From Chitinophagaceae bacterium (GTDB taxonomy: Bacteria; Bacteroidota; Bacteroidia; Chitinophagales; Chitinophagaceae), in the NCBI GenBank assembly GCA_947372105.1, contig CANBSH010000002.1:41713-105712 (forward strand): DNA of 64,000 nt, given 5' to 3'. Each line of letters opens with the position of its first letter. Position 1 is the stretch's first letter. Shown here piece by piece: positions 9,937 through 19,103 of this stretch. The position numbers and the translations under genes were made by a program. The notes beneath the pieces were generated by a model that saw only the letters and a program-made list of their open reading frames with translations, searched no databases and was not told where the DNA came from.

Positions 9937-11028
9937 TTAGGCGTTTTCAATATTGTTCTTACTAATATAATCTTCATTTTTATTCACTTCGCTCTCATCA
10001 TGAATGTCCATTAATAAATGTGGCGTGCGGCCATCATTAATGGCGCCAAAAGTTTCTTGGGGTTTAGTCATACCCACTGTACCTTGGTAATGACCTTGTG
10101 CAATAACCGATTGACGATTAATAGCTCGAGGTCCTTCAATCACCCAATCATTTGCATTTTTTGTATCAAATCGACAAGTATTACAAATCCAACCTGGTTT
10201 TCCGTCAGGTGTATCTTCAATTTCTCCCCACTCATCTTTACGGGCAGTCACTCTATATACTTCATCTCCTCTGTTCCATAAGGTGACTCTTCCTGAACAG
10301 GTAGGACAATCACGATGTGCATCCATAGGTTTTAAAAACCAAACACGATTTTTAAAACGGAAAGTTTTATCGGTTAAAGCTCCTACTGGACATACGTCAA
10401 TCACGTTTCCTATAAATTCGTTGTCCAAACTTTTCTCAATATGTGTTGCAATTTCTGCGTGATCTCCTCTGTCTAAAATTCCGTGTACTCTTTTTTGTGT
10501 TAATTGGTCTGCTGTAAACACACAACGATAACATAATATACAACGCGTCATATGCAATTGTATATTTTTTCCTAAATCATGTTTTTTGAAAGTTCTTTTT
10601 TGAAATTCAAATCTAGTACCTGCCTTTCCATGATCAAAACTTAAATCCTGTAAATGACATTCGCCAGCTTGATCACAAATAGGACAATCCAAAGGATGAT
10701 TGATTAATAAAAATTCTACCACACTTGCTCTTGCATCTATTACCTTATCGCTGGTAATATTTTTCACTTCCATTCCATCCATCACCGTAGTGCGACATGA
10801 TGCCACTAATTTTGGCATAGGTCTTGGATCTTTTTCAGAACCTTTTGATACTTCTACTAAACAAGTGCGGCACTTTCCACCACTACCTTCCAGCTTACTA
10901 TAATAACACATCGCAGGCGGTGCCACTTGACCACCAATTTTACGTGCTGCTTGCAAAATAGTCGTGCCCGCAGGTACGTCTATCGTGATGTTGTCAATCG
11001 TGACTTTAAATAAATTTTGTTCGCTCAT
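9937..11028 (-). CDS. nuoG: NADH-quinone oxidoreductase subunit G, short form without molybdopterin-like domain
   Basis: This 363-residue protein corresponds to only the N-terminal, cluster-bearing part of classical NuoG (E. coli ~900 residues). The 2Fe-2S N1b ligands are Cys41, 53, 56, 78. The N5 HisCys3 site is His111, Cys115, 118, 124. The N4 site is Cys163, 166, 169, 213. A further CxxC pair (241/244) and CxxC pair (282/285) occupy the place of the N7-type site, but the CxxCxxxC spacing is not kept. The protein ends in a polar tail. nuoH starts 11 bp later, so there is no room for a missing C-terminus. Short NuoG proteins are, to my recollection, common in Bacteroidota. Confidence 0.94.
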   Translation of the reverse strand: MSEQNLFKVTIDNITIDVPAGTTILQAARKIGGQVAPPAMCYYSKLEGSGGKCRTCLVEVSKGSEKDPRPMPKLVASCRTTVMDGMEVKNITSDKVIDARASVVEFLLINHPLDCPICDQAGECHLQDLSFDHGKAGTRFEFQKRTFKKHDLGKNIQLHMTRCILCYRCVFTADQLTQKRVHGILDRGDHAEIATHIEKSLDNEFIGNVIDVCPVGALTDKTFRFKNRVWFLKPMDAHRDCPTCSGRVTLWNRGDEVYRVTARKDEWGEIEDTPDGKPGWICNTCRFDTKNANDWVIEGPRAINRQSVIAQGHYQGTVGMTKPQETFGAINDGRTPHLLMDIHDESEVNKNEDYISKNNIENA

Positions 11029-11044
11029 AGTTTATCGTTCTATG

Positions 11045-12397
11045 TTATGCAGGTACATGAATTGGATCTGCATAGTGTTGTAAACCGAAATTTCTTATTT
11101 GTGCTTCTTCAGGATGTTGAATATGCCATTCAAACTCATCACGGAAATGACGAATTGCTGCTGCTACAGGCCATGCTGCCGCATCACCTAAAGGACAAAT
11201 AGTATTGCCTTCAATTTTGCGTTGAATGTCCCATAATAAATCAATATCACTGCTAGTACCTTTTCCTGTTTCTATTTTTTGTAATATTTTTTCCATCCAG
11301 CCTGTTCCTTCTCTACAAGGAGAACATTGTCCACAACTTTCATGGCGATAAAAACGAGCTAATGTATACGTGTTCTTTACAATACATTGATCCTCATCTA
11401 ACACAATAAAACCACCCGAACCCATCATAGATCCTGTTGCAAAACCACCATCACTTAAACTCTCATAGTTCATGTAACGTGTTTCTCCTTTGGCTGTTTT
11501 TAATAATAAGTTAGCAGGCAGAATGGGTACCGAAGAACCTCCTGGGATACATGCTTTTAATTTTTTACCATTTGCAATACCACCGCAATATTCATCGCTG
11601 TAAATAAAATCTTCTACCGAAATGGTCATATCAATTTCATACACACCAGGTTTATTAATATTACCACATGCCGAAATTAATTTAGTACCTGTAGAACGAC
11701 CTACCCCAATTTTTGCGTATTCATCACCCCCCATGTTGATGATAGGAACCACTGCAGCTAAAGTTTCTACATTATTGACTACCGTTGGACGTTGCCATAA
11801 ACCTTGGATAGCTGGGAAAGGAGGTTTAATACGAGGGTTTCCTCTTTTACCTTCTAAAGATTCTATCAATGCAGTTTCTTCCCCACAGATATAAGCTCCC
11901 GCACCACGTTGCACATGTATGTTGCAATCAAAGCCTGTTCCTAAAATATTTTTTCCTAACCAACCATTCGCTTTTGCTTCATCGATGGCTGTTTCTAAAA
12001 TATTTGTGATCCAAGCATATTCTCCTCTAATATAAATGTAGGTGTCATTAGAACCTAATGCAAAACTTGATACAATCAACCCTTCTATTAATAAATGAGG
12101 CAAGAACTCCATTAAATAACGATCCTTAAAAGTTCCAGGCTCACTTTCATCTGCATTACAAACCAAATGACGTGGAACCCCTTCAGGTTTAGCAATAAAA
12201 CTCCATTTCATTCCTGCAGGAAAACCTGCACCACCTCGTCCACGCAATCCACTTTTCTTCACTTCTTCCACAATGGATTCTGGATTCATTTCTTTCAAAG
12301 CCTTTTCTACCGCACGATATCCTCCTTCACGGCGATACACATCGTAAGAACGAATTCCCGGTATATGCGCTTTTTCTAATAATAATTTTACACCCAT
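11045..12397 (-). CDS. nuoF: NADH-quinone oxidoreductase subunit F (FMN, NADH-binding)
   Basis: This 450-residue hydrophilic subunit oxidises NADH through FMN and cluster N3. The glycine-rich GRGGAGFPAG motif (53-62) begins the FMN/NADH region. The N3 ligands are Cys355, 358 and 361 in SCGQCSPCREGTGW plus Cys401 in CPLGDAAAW. It is 16 bp upstream of nuoG and 22 bp downstream of nuoE. The complete site implies a functional NADH dehydrogenase module. Confidence 0.98.
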   Translation of the reverse strand: MGVKLLLEKAHIPGIRSYDVYRREGGYRAVEKALKEMNPESIVEEVKKSGLRGRGGAGFPAGMKWSFIAKPEGVPRHLVCNADESEPGTFKDRYLMEFLPHLLIEGLIVSSFALGSNDTYIYIRGEYAWITNILETAIDEAKANGWLGKNILGTGFDCNIHVQRGAGAYICGEETALIESLEGKRGNPRIKPPFPAIQGLWQRPTVVNNVETLAAVVPIINMGGDEYAKIGVGRSTGTKLISACGNINKPGVYEIDMTISVEDFIYSDEYCGGIANGKKLKACIPGGSSVPILPANLLLKTAKGETRYMNYESLSDGGFATGSMMGSGGFIVLDEDQCIVKNTYTLARFYRHESCGQCSPCREGTGWMEKILQKIETGKGTSSDIDLLWDIQRKIEGNTICPLGDAAAWPVAAAIRHFRDEFEWHIQHPEEAQIRNFGLQHYADPIHVPA

Positions 12398-12419
12398 TTT
12401 TATTCTTTTATACTACTTG

Positions 12420-12923
12420 TTATTGTTGATGTGCCGCTTGTTGTGTGTATTCTGCAATAATGGCATCTACTTTTTCTTTGGTCAAATGCTCGCGATAAAT
12501 TTTTCCTACTTGCATCATGGGTGCATAGCCACAAGCCCCCAAACATTCTACTAATTTTAAAGTAAACAAACCATCTTGGGTTGTTTCACCTGGTTGAATA
12601 GAAAGTTTTTGTTGTATGTATTGAATGATATTATCAGAACCACTAATCATACAAGGTCCTGTTTGACAAACCTCAAACACATATTTACCCACTGGTTTTA
12701 AATTGTACATGGAATAAAAAGTCGCTACTTCATATACTTCAATAGGTTCAATATTTAATATTTGAGCAACGTAATCCATGGCTTCCGTTGACAACCATCC
12801 TCCAAAACTATCTTGCGCCAAATGCAACACAGGCAAGACTGCACTTTTTTGTTTCCCCTCTGGATAACGAGCTACCAAGCGTTTACACTCGGTCATTTGT
12901 TCGTCATTAAATTGAAGATTCAT
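12420..12923 (-). CDS. nuoE: NADH-quinone oxidoreductase subunit E (2Fe-2S)
   Basis: This 167-residue thioredoxin-fold ferredoxin carries cluster N1a. Its ligands are Cys86, Cys91, Cys127 and Cys131 in the CQTGPC...ECLGACG pattern. The N-terminal helical bundle (~5-75) is typical of the family. It lies 49 bp after nuoD and just before nuoF, with which it forms the NADH-oxidising module. Confidence 0.97.
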   Translation of the reverse strand: MNLQFNDEQMTECKRLVARYPEGKQKSAVLPVLHLAQDSFGGWLSTEAMDYVAQILNIEPIEVYEVATFYSMYNLKPVGKYVFEVCQTGPCMISGSDNIIQYIQQKLSIQPGETTQDGLFTLKLVECLGACGYAPMMQVGKIYREHLTKEKVDAIIAEYTQQAAHQQ

Positions 12924-12972
12924 ATTACTAATTTCATTTTTCTAAATCATAGGGGACGTATCCCTTTATTTC

Positions 12973-14199
12973 TTAAGCATCCAATTCACCCGCAATCAAA
13001 TTCAAACTACTCATGGTCACCACCGCATCACTTAACATCCCTCCTTTAATTAATTCCTCAAAAGCTTGATAATAAATAAAACAAGGACGTCTAAAATGTA
13101 AACGGAAAGGCGTTCTTCCTCCGTCACTAATTAAATAAAATCCAAGTTCCCCATTTCCCCCTTCTACAGCACTATATATTTGACCTTTCGGTAATTCAAT
13201 TTCACCCATGATGATTTTGAAATGCCATATTAAAGCTTCCATCTTGGTATATACATCTTCTTTTTTAGGAAGATAATACTCAGGAACATCTGCGTGAAAC
13301 ACTTCTGCATCAGCTCCTTTAAAAGATTGGACTTTTTCATATGCTTGACGAATGATCGAAAGGCTTTCCCACATTTCCGCATTACGCACTAAAAAACGAT
13401 CATAATTATCGCCCGTTGTTCCTACTGGAACTTTAAAATCAAAATCTTGATAACTACTGTATGGTTGTTGCACACGCACATCATAGTCAACGCCAGTAGC
13501 ACGTAAGTTAGGACCTGTAAAACCATAGTTCATTGCTCTTTGGGCACTAATGCCTCCAGAGCCTTGTGTACGCTCCATGAAAATTCGATTACGCGTAAAT
13601 AAGTTTTCAAATTCGCGTAATACTTTTGGATATTCATTTAAGAATTTCTCGAGTTTCGTAAACGCTGTATTTGTGAAATTCCTTTCAAAGCCGCCAATAC
13701 GCCCAATATTAGTAGTAAGACGGGACCCACATACTTCTTCATATATTTCATAGATTAATTCACGGTATTGCATCACATACAAGAATCCGGTATAAGCTCC
13801 TGTATCCACTCCAACAATAGAATTACAAATTAAATGATCCGAAATACGCGCCAATTCCATAATGATAACACGTAAATAATCAACACGCTTAGGTAATTCT
13901 ATTTTTAAAAAACGTTCACAAGTAATATGCCAACCCATATTGTTAATAGGGCTACTACAATAGTTTAAGCGATCCGTAATAGGTGTGATTTGATATAATG
14001 GACGACGTTCTGCTAATTTTTCAAAAGCACGATGAATATATCCCACCGTTTGTTCAGTAGACACCACACGCTCTCCATCCACTTCCATAATATTTTGGAA
14101 TACTCCATGCGTTGCAGGATGGGTAGGACCAATATTTAAAGTAGTCGTTGCTTTTTCAATGGACCCTTTAGGTAATGCTATATGATTCTGATCTTCCAT
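12973..14199 (-). CDS. nuoD: NADH-quinone oxidoreductase subunit D (49 kDa)
   Basis: This 408-residue subunit is homologous to the large subunit of NiFe hydrogenases but lacks the metal cysteines; it forms the quinone headgroup pocket with NuoB. Diagnostic sequences are NIGPTHPATHGVFQ near the N-terminus and FYLISDGGRTPFRLHFRRP near the C-terminus. It is separate from NuoC here, unlike the fused form in enterobacteria. It is 35 bp from nuoC. Confidence 0.98.
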   Translation of the reverse strand: MEDQNHIALPKGSIEKATTTLNIGPTHPATHGVFQNIMEVDGERVVSTEQTVGYIHRAFEKLAERRPLYQITPITDRLNYCSSPINNMGWHITCERFLKIELPKRVDYLRVIIMELARISDHLICNSIVGVDTGAYTGFLYVMQYRELIYEIYEEVCGSRLTTNIGRIGGFERNFTNTAFTKLEKFLNEYPKVLREFENLFTRNRIFMERTQGSGGISAQRAMNYGFTGPNLRATGVDYDVRVQQPYSSYQDFDFKVPVGTTGDNYDRFLVRNAEMWESLSIIRQAYEKVQSFKGADAEVFHADVPEYYLPKKEDVYTKMEALIWHFKIIMGEIELPKGQIYSAVEGGNGELGFYLISDGGRTPFRLHFRRPCFIYYQAFEELIKGGMLSDAVVTMSSLNLIAGELDA

Positions 14200-14234
14200 T
14201 TTTATGTTGTTACACTTTTACTTTCATAATAATT

Positions 14235-14756
14235 TTATCCGCGACCAAACATTTCATCGTCCTTATCAATTCTCGTTTGATCTTCTAAAGGGAACTCTTT
14301 CCTTAATGGGAAGTAATCCATTTCATCCACATTTAAAATACGTTTCAAGTTGGGATGACCTACAAAATTGACTCCAAAGAAATCATAAGTTTCTCGCTCC
14401 ATCCAATTCGCACTTTCAAATAATTTAGTAGCTGTGAATATTTGAGGTTCGGCAACACTTGTTGCTACCGAATAACGTATTCTAATGTTTTCAGAAAAGT
14501 TGTGTAGATGATAGACGACTACTAATTCCGCTCCTGGTTGTTGAGGATAATTCACACCGCATAAATCGGTTAAAAAAGTAAATCCTAAACTAGGCTCATC
14601 ATATAAAAATTGTAACACTTTTAAATTGAGTTCCTTAGATGATTCAAAAGACAAAATACCAGATTCGGTAGAAAAGCCATACACTTGCTCGGCAAATTTC
14701 TCGACTAGTTTTTGTTGAATATGTTCGTTCGTTAAAGCCATTGTTGATTCAATCAT
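14235..14756 (-). CDS. nuoC: NADH-quinone oxidoreductase subunit C (30 kDa)
   Basis: This 173-residue peripheral-arm subunit ends in the family signature ERETYDFFGVNFVGHPNLKR followed by DYFPLRKEFPL. It stabilises the NuoB/NuoD/NuoI contact. An internal ATG at 14741 (MALTNEHI) is an alternative start; the first ATG was kept because it lies closest behind nuoB (10 bp). Confidence 0.95.
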   Translation of the reverse strand: MIESTMALTNEHIQQKLVEKFAEQVYGFSTESGILSFESSKELNLKVLQFLYDEPSLGFTFLTDLCGVNYPQQPGAELVVVYHLHNFSENIRIRYSVATSVAEPQIFTATKLFESANWMERETYDFFGVNFVGHPNLKRILNVDEMDYFPLRKEFPLEDQTRIDKDDEMFGRG

Positions 14757-14766
14757 TTAAAAATTA

Positions 14767-15354
14767 TTATTGAATTCCGTAGCTATTTAATAAATCACGG
14801 TATTTATCACTATTGCGACGACGTATACTTTCTTGGCCCACTAAATCTTGGATTTTCATAAAACCATCAATGATGGCTTCGGGGCGAGGAGGACATCCTG
14901 GTACATATACATCCACTGGTATCACTTGATCAATTCCTTGCAACACGCTATAGGTATCAAAAATACCGCCACTAGAAGCACAAGCGCCCACTGCAATCAC
15001 CCAACGCGGCTCGGCCATTTGTAAATATACTTGTCTTAATACTGGCGCCATTTTTTTTGCAATGGTACCCATCACCATTAATAAATCACATTGACGTGGT
15101 GAAAATCCAACACGCTCAGAACCAAAACGTGATAAATCATAATGAGATGCCATGGTTGCCATAAATTCAATACCGCAACAAGAAGTTGCGAATGGCAAAG
15201 GCCATAAAGAATTTTTTCTGGCTAACCCTACTACAGAGCTCAATTGAGTAGCGAAAAATCCATCGCCAGGGACTCCATCTGGTGCTTTACCCATTGAAAT
15301 AGCTTCATTGATATTCGCTTCTTTGGGATGTATATTAAATCGGACTGGACGCAT
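14767..15354 (-). CDS. nuoB: NADH-quinone oxidoreductase subunit B (cluster N2)
   Basis: This 195-residue subunit holds the terminal 4Fe-4S cluster N2, which reduces quinone. Ligands are the tandem Cys59-Cys60 (SCCGIEFMA), Cys125 (GACASSGG) and Cys154 (GCPPRPEA). It lies 26 bp after nuoA. The complete ligand set supports a working complex. Confidence 0.97.
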   Translation of the reverse strand: MRPVRFNIHPKEANINEAISMGKAPDGVPGDGFFATQLSSVVGLARKNSLWPLPFATSCCGIEFMATMASHYDLSRFGSERVGFSPRQCDLLMVMGTIAKKMAPVLRQVYLQMAEPRWVIAVGACASSGGIFDTYSVLQGIDQVIPVDVYVPGCPPRPEAIIDGFMKIQDLVGQESIRRRNSDKYRDLLNSYGIQ

Positions 15355-15380
15355 ATGTATGCATTAAGTTTTTTATAAAA

Positions 15381-15782
15381 TTAATCTTCCCATTTAAGGG
15401 CTCCTTTTTTAAGGATGTAAATAAAACCTACCAAGAAAAAAACAACAAATAATACGACTTCAAAAAATCCTGCCCAGCCTAAACTTTTAAAGTTCACTGC
15501 ATAAGGATAAAAGAAAATGACTTCCACATCAAACAGTACAAATAAAATGGCTACCAGAAAATACTTCACCGCCATAGGCGATCTAGCATCTCCATGAGAT
15601 TCAATTCCACTCGCAAAGTTTTCAAGTTTATCCGAAGTCTTTCTTTTGGGTCCCAAGAAATTGGACAACAAAAACATGATGGAAACAAACCCCCCTGCAA
15701 ATAACATTTGTAAAGCGATGGGTAAGTAATTGGTGGCGCTATTTAATTCGTTAGCTGACATCAAGTACTGAAGTAAAATCAT
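15381..15782 (-). CDS. nuoA: NADH-quinone oxidoreductase subunit A
   Basis: This 133-residue membrane protein has three helices and is the first gene of the nuo operon. The loop after helix 1 holds the family ASGIESHGDARSPMAVKYFLVA sequence (only its middle, about residues 63-80, is diagnostic), followed by LFVLFDVEVIFFYPYAV with its conserved acidic residues. ATG at 15782 was chosen; an internal ATG (MSANELNS) lies seven codons later. A TATTTTTG box sits 20 bp upstream. Confidence 0.95.
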   Translation of the reverse strand: MILLQYLMSANELNSATNYLPIALQMLFAGGFVSIMFLLSNFLGPKRKTSDKLENFASGIESHGDARSPMAVKYFLVAILFVLFDVEVIFFYPYAVNFKSLGWAGFFEVVLFVVFFLVGFIYILKKGALKWED

Positions 15783-15801
15783 ACACTTTTTTTTGGATTT
15801 G

Positions 15802-15809
15802 CAAAAATA
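15802..15809 (-). promoter_or_regulatory. Candidate -7 box (TATTTTTG) for the nuo operon
   Basis: On the minus strand this reads TATTTTTG, matching the Bacteroidota TAnnTTTG consensus, 19 bp before the nuoA ATG. I see no good -33 TTG at the expected distance. Transcription would start around 15796 and give a very short leader. Confidence 0.45.
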
Positions 15810-15830
15810 CGCAAAGGATTGCCATTAAAC

Positions 15831-15855
15831 GAAAAACTCCCCATAAATGGGGAGT
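15831..15855 (-). terminator. Terminator between the TPR gene and nuoA
   Basis: Read on the minus strand, ACTCCCC-loop(ATTTAT)-GGGGAGT is followed by TTTTC. It lies ~50 bp beyond the stop of the minus-strand TPR gene and upstream of nuoA, so the nuo operon is probably transcribed independently. Confidence 0.8.
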
Positions 15856-15902
15856 AATTTTCAATTATTTTTTACACACAAAAATGTGCTTAAAATTCGT
15901 TT

Positions 15903-17678
15903 TTAGCCTTTTTTGATCTGAGTGGTATCTGAAGCTGCTTTAGGTGCTCCAGGAGCAGGCGCTCCCCCTTTACCGTTCTGCATTTTCTTCAAAATTTCAA
16001 TGTTTTTAGTGAATTGCGCCTTTGCTCCCAATGTGGTAGGGTCATTAGGCACTAATTCCAACACTTTATCACACATTGCTACCGCATTTTCATAGGACTT
16101 GGTCTCATTATAGTAACCAATCATGGTATAGTAGTTGTTAATCAGACCCTGTTTGTTATTGGCTACATTTTTCAATAAAAACTGATTTTGAACACTTACT
16201 GCTTCAAATAAAACCCCCGTATTATTAGCTGTATCCACCAATCTAGCTGCTTTTACATAAAAAGAGTACCCGTTTGGTTTTTCAGGGAAAGCTGCCATAT
16301 AATCCTTAGCTATCGAAGTAGCAACCGTTGTATCTTTTGCATTTAATGCAATACTTCCTGTTTTATAGTAGTAAATCTCATCTTTGACCCCTCTTAAGGC
16401 AGAATATTTCGCATACCATTTTAATTCATCAGAATACATATTAGATTTTTCTAACATTTCATATCCTAACTTGTAATATTTCAACTTGTTGGTTCTGGAA
16501 GTATCAGCCGCAATTGCTTTTTCTAGAATAGCTCCTAAAGCTGCTTGATTACCACTAAATTTTGAAATTATTTTTACAGCCAATTCGTAATCAGAAGATG
16601 AAATTTTATCAGACGGACTAGTATTAATAAATTGTTCTATATAGTTTTTTGCTAATGCAGAATCCCCTTTACGCTCGTAGTTGTATGCTAATAAAACGCC
16701 TAATCTTGGCAAAGCCGCTACTCCAATAGTAGCTTCTAATGCTTTTGATTTTTCTAAAGAAGCATCATATTGTCCTGCACGAAATAAATAATCTGCATTA
16801 AAAATATCTAAGGAAGGATCTTTATCTGCATGCTTTAAAAATAAATCCAAATTCGCTTTTGCAGTTTCAGTATTTAAGTCTGCATAAAAATTATACAATG
16901 CATAATACACAGGAGGAAAAGTGGGATCCGCAGCAATCGCTTTATTATAATATTCATCAAAAGATTCTCTATTATTTTGTGTTTGATATACTCTACCTAT
17001 ACGATAATGACCATATGCATTTTTAGAATCACGATTAATCGCTTCTTGGAATGCAGTAACAGCATCTCCACCATACTCTCCACCCATTTTTAAATAGTTA
17101 ATCCCTAAGTTGATATATAAGTTAGCAGGTAAAGTTCCAATACCATCATAAGAAGATATGGTTTCTTTTATTTTATCTACCGCATAACGGTGATCCACAA
17201 CAGCAATAGGGGTTTCAGCAAAAATATAACCAATTGCATTAATGATATCTGGATTTACTTTTCCTTTCGCTTTTCCTTTCGCAACAATGGTAGAAGTAAT
17301 TGCTAATTCTAAATTTTGTTTGATGGCATTAAAATTTCCGCCTTCTAATAATTGTACATGTGCCATACCCACTAACAACCAAGGATCACTACCTAATGAT
17401 TGTAAAGCTTGTTGGTAAAATTCTTTTGCTTTTTGTATGACTGCAGTACTTGGCATGCCCGCTCCGTCTTGAGCCAACAAAGCTTCCCCTTGCCAAAAAT
17501 TAGCTTCTCCATCTTTTGGATTTTTACTAACCGCATCTTTGAAAAAGATGAGCGCTGATTTATTTTTTTCATAATTCAACAACTTCACACCTTCTGCATA
17601 AGGAGATACAGGAGCTTGCGCGATGGCTCCTACCCCAACAAATGCGAACAACACAAATGACACAACCAATTTTTTCAT
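15903..17678 (-). CDS. Secreted tetratricopeptide-repeat protein
   Basis: Start chosen at ATG 17678 (591 residues) because it begins a clear signal peptide, MKKLVVSFVLFAFVGVGAIAQ, after an AAAGAAC purine stretch; an upstream start at 17717 would add 13 unlikely residues. The mature protein is a long chain of helical TPR-like repeats (for example AFQEAINRDSKNAYGHYRIGRVYQ, of which the AYGHYRIG core is typical). It ends in a Gly/Ala/Pro-rich tail. It is probably a periplasmic scaffold. It follows a PstS-like lipoprotein gene on the same strand after 168 bp. From memory, Bacteroidota often place such TPR and PstS-like genes next to exbB/exbD/tonB, which are absent here. Exact role unknown. Confidence 0.88.
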   Translation of the reverse strand: MKKLVVSFVLFAFVGVGAIAQAPVSPYAEGVKLLNYEKNKSALIFFKDAVSKNPKDGEANFWQGEALLAQDGAGMPSTAVIQKAKEFYQQALQSLGSDPWLLVGMAHVQLLEGGNFNAIKQNLELAITSTIVAKGKAKGKVNPDIINAIGYIFAETPIAVVDHRYAVDKIKETISSYDGIGTLPANLYINLGINYLKMGGEYGGDAVTAFQEAINRDSKNAYGHYRIGRVYQTQNNRESFDEYYNKAIAADPTFPPVYYALYNFYADLNTETAKANLDLFLKHADKDPSLDIFNADYLFRAGQYDASLEKSKALEATIGVAALPRLGVLLAYNYERKGDSALAKNYIEQFINTSPSDKISSSDYELAVKIISKFSGNQAALGAILEKAIAADTSRTNKLKYYKLGYEMLEKSNMYSDELKWYAKYSALRGVKDEIYYYKTGSIALNAKDTTVATSIAKDYMAAFPEKPNGYSFYVKAARLVDTANNTGVLFEAVSVQNQFLLKNVANNKQGLINNYYTMIGYYNETKSYENAVAMCDKVLELVPNDPTTLGAKAQFTKNIEILKKMQNGKGGAPAPGAPKAASDTTQIKKG

Positions 17679-17846
17679 CACGTTCTTTTTTCTTTGAATG
17701 TTAAAAATCAAACCCAATCATCTTATCTATGATTTGGGGAGGTTAAAAATATTAATTTTTTTGGAAGAATAGCATTAAATTTTTGATAAGAATAGTTTCA
17801 AAATAAGCCTTCTCGTACTAAAAAATGTTAGTTTTTGATAAGTGGT

Positions 17847-18749
17847 TTAGGACATCATCCCCTTCCTGTTTTTAAAGCTCATTTTGGCGGGAACCAAGAA
17901 AGCCCTCCTAAAAATGAGTTGCCCCCTTTCTTCGCTTAAAAAATTGAGAAATCCAGAGCCTAACCCAGGTGCATTTTCCTTTAAAATATAATAAATAGGT
18001 AGGGAAAGCGAATACTGGCCCTGACTAATTGTAGACTGGGAAGGTTTGGAAAAATACCCCTTTTCAATACAAAGTGTACATTCCACCAAGGCCATTTTGA
18101 TTATATTTTGATAGGCCACTTGTTTGGGGTCATATTTATCTCCCACCCAATTCATTCCCACAAATCCAATCGCATGAGGGTTATTTTGTATGTATTGAAT
18201 CACCTCTTCACTTCCTTGAGCAGCCTGCACATTTTTACCCAAAGTACCTAGTTTCACCAAGCTATCTTTCAAAAATCGAATAATCCCTGTAAGATTGTTC
18301 CCATCCATCACTGCTTCCTTAGGATTTTTACCTGTTAAAATAAGGCTTAAATCCTTCATCGTAAATACCGAATCGGGTGCGTTTTTGGATATCACTACAG
18401 CAATGCCATTATAGGCTAGAATTCCAAAAGTGGGTGTAAAACCCAAATGATTTTTCATGACTTCCTCCTCCTGATGCTGCAACCCTCGAGTAGTGATAAT
18501 CATACGGGTACTATCTAGAGCGAAATCTTTAAAACATTCAATCTCAGATTTATAAGAAACATTGATATGTGCTTTTGGAAAACTGGAATGAAACACTTTT
18601 AATTGCTGCTCGATAATGGGTTTAAAACTTTCTTCCACGGATATATTAATGGATCCTTCATTAGTGGTATCTCTAGGAGCTTGCGAGCTTGGAGAGCCAC
18701 AGCCCATAAGTATTACAGAGGTACATAAGAATAATTTTGCGAAACGCAT
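17847..18749 (-). CDS. PstS-like substrate-binding lipoprotein
   Basis: ATG at 18749 gives 300 residues starting with a lipoprotein signal, MRFAKLFLCTSVILMGC, lipidated at the Cys of LMGC. A longer frame to 18836 would overlap the upstream 79-residue gene and hide the signal, so it was rejected. The rest resembles phosphate-ABC-type periplasmic binding proteins: INISVEESFKPIIEQ at the start, then ILAYNGIAVVISKNAPDSVFTMKDL, whose NGIAVVISK core and following L-T-G-K segment are typical. GSEEVIQYIQNNPHAIGFVG follows. No pstC, pstA or pstB is near, so phosphate import by this protein is doubtful. More likely it serves a different envelope role with the neighbouring TPR protein. Confidence 0.8.
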   Translation of the reverse strand: MRFAKLFLCTSVILMGCGSPSSQAPRDTTNEGSINISVEESFKPIIEQQLKVFHSSFPKAHINVSYKSEIECFKDFALDSTRMIITTRGLQHQEEEVMKNHLGFTPTFGILAYNGIAVVISKNAPDSVFTMKDLSLILTGKNPKEAVMDGNNLTGIIRFLKDSLVKLGTLGKNVQAAQGSEEVIQYIQNNPHAIGFVGMNWVGDKYDPKQVAYQNIIKMALVECTLCIEKGYFSKPSQSTISQGQYSLSLPIYYILKENAPGLGSGFLNFLSEERGQLIFRRAFLVPAKMSFKNRKGMMS

Positions 18750-18781
18750 AATGAGTAATTCTTTAAATAAATGAAAGCAAA

Positions 18782-19021
18782 TTAATAGTCCTTTTTGAAG
18801 CCTCGGTACAAACGGAAAGTACCGTATACCATGCATAGCGTACCAAAGATAGCCCTGAATTCGGCATCCACATTAAGGATCTGATCTAATTTAAAATATT
18901 TGGCAAATAACATTAAAATGCCCGAACCCAATATGAGTGCAGCCATGCTAAAATCATAAATGCTTCTAAAAATTCGATAGGATTTTTCGGACCTATCTCT
19001 TAAGTGGTTGTTTTCTTCCAT
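18782..19021 (-). CDS. Small two-helix membrane protein, function unknown
   Basis: The 79 residues have a charged N-terminus (MEENNHLRDRSEKSYR) followed by two hydrophobic segments at ~27-45 and ~56-73 and a basic end (RGFKKDY). The gene ends 32 bp before the PstS-like lipoprotein gene on the same strand, so they are probably cotranscribed. I do not recognise a named family. The pattern fits small inner-membrane accessory proteins found beside PstS-like genes in this phylum (recollection, unverified). Confidence 0.72.
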   Translation of the reverse strand: MEENNHLRDRSEKSYRIFRSIYDFSMAALILGSGILMLFAKYFKLDQILNVDAEFRAIFGTLCMVYGTFRLYRGFKKDY

Positions 19022-19078
19022 AAAAGACCTATTTAAAAAAGCAATTTAAACAATTAATAGAGGATGAATTTAAAAATT

Positions 19079-19086
19079 TATCTTTA
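19079..19086 (+). promoter_or_regulatory. Candidate -7 box (TATCTTTA) for hisS
   Basis: One mismatch to TAnnTTTG, 17 bp before the hisS ATG. No convincing -33 element was seen. Confidence 0.35.
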
Positions 19087-19103
19087 CCTACAAATAAGAA
19101 TGC

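Noticed and set aside
9937-11028. NuoG truncated by frameshift
   Set aside because: nuoH begins 11 bp after the NuoG stop and no leftover molybdopterin-domain sequence exists in any frame, so the short form is natural.
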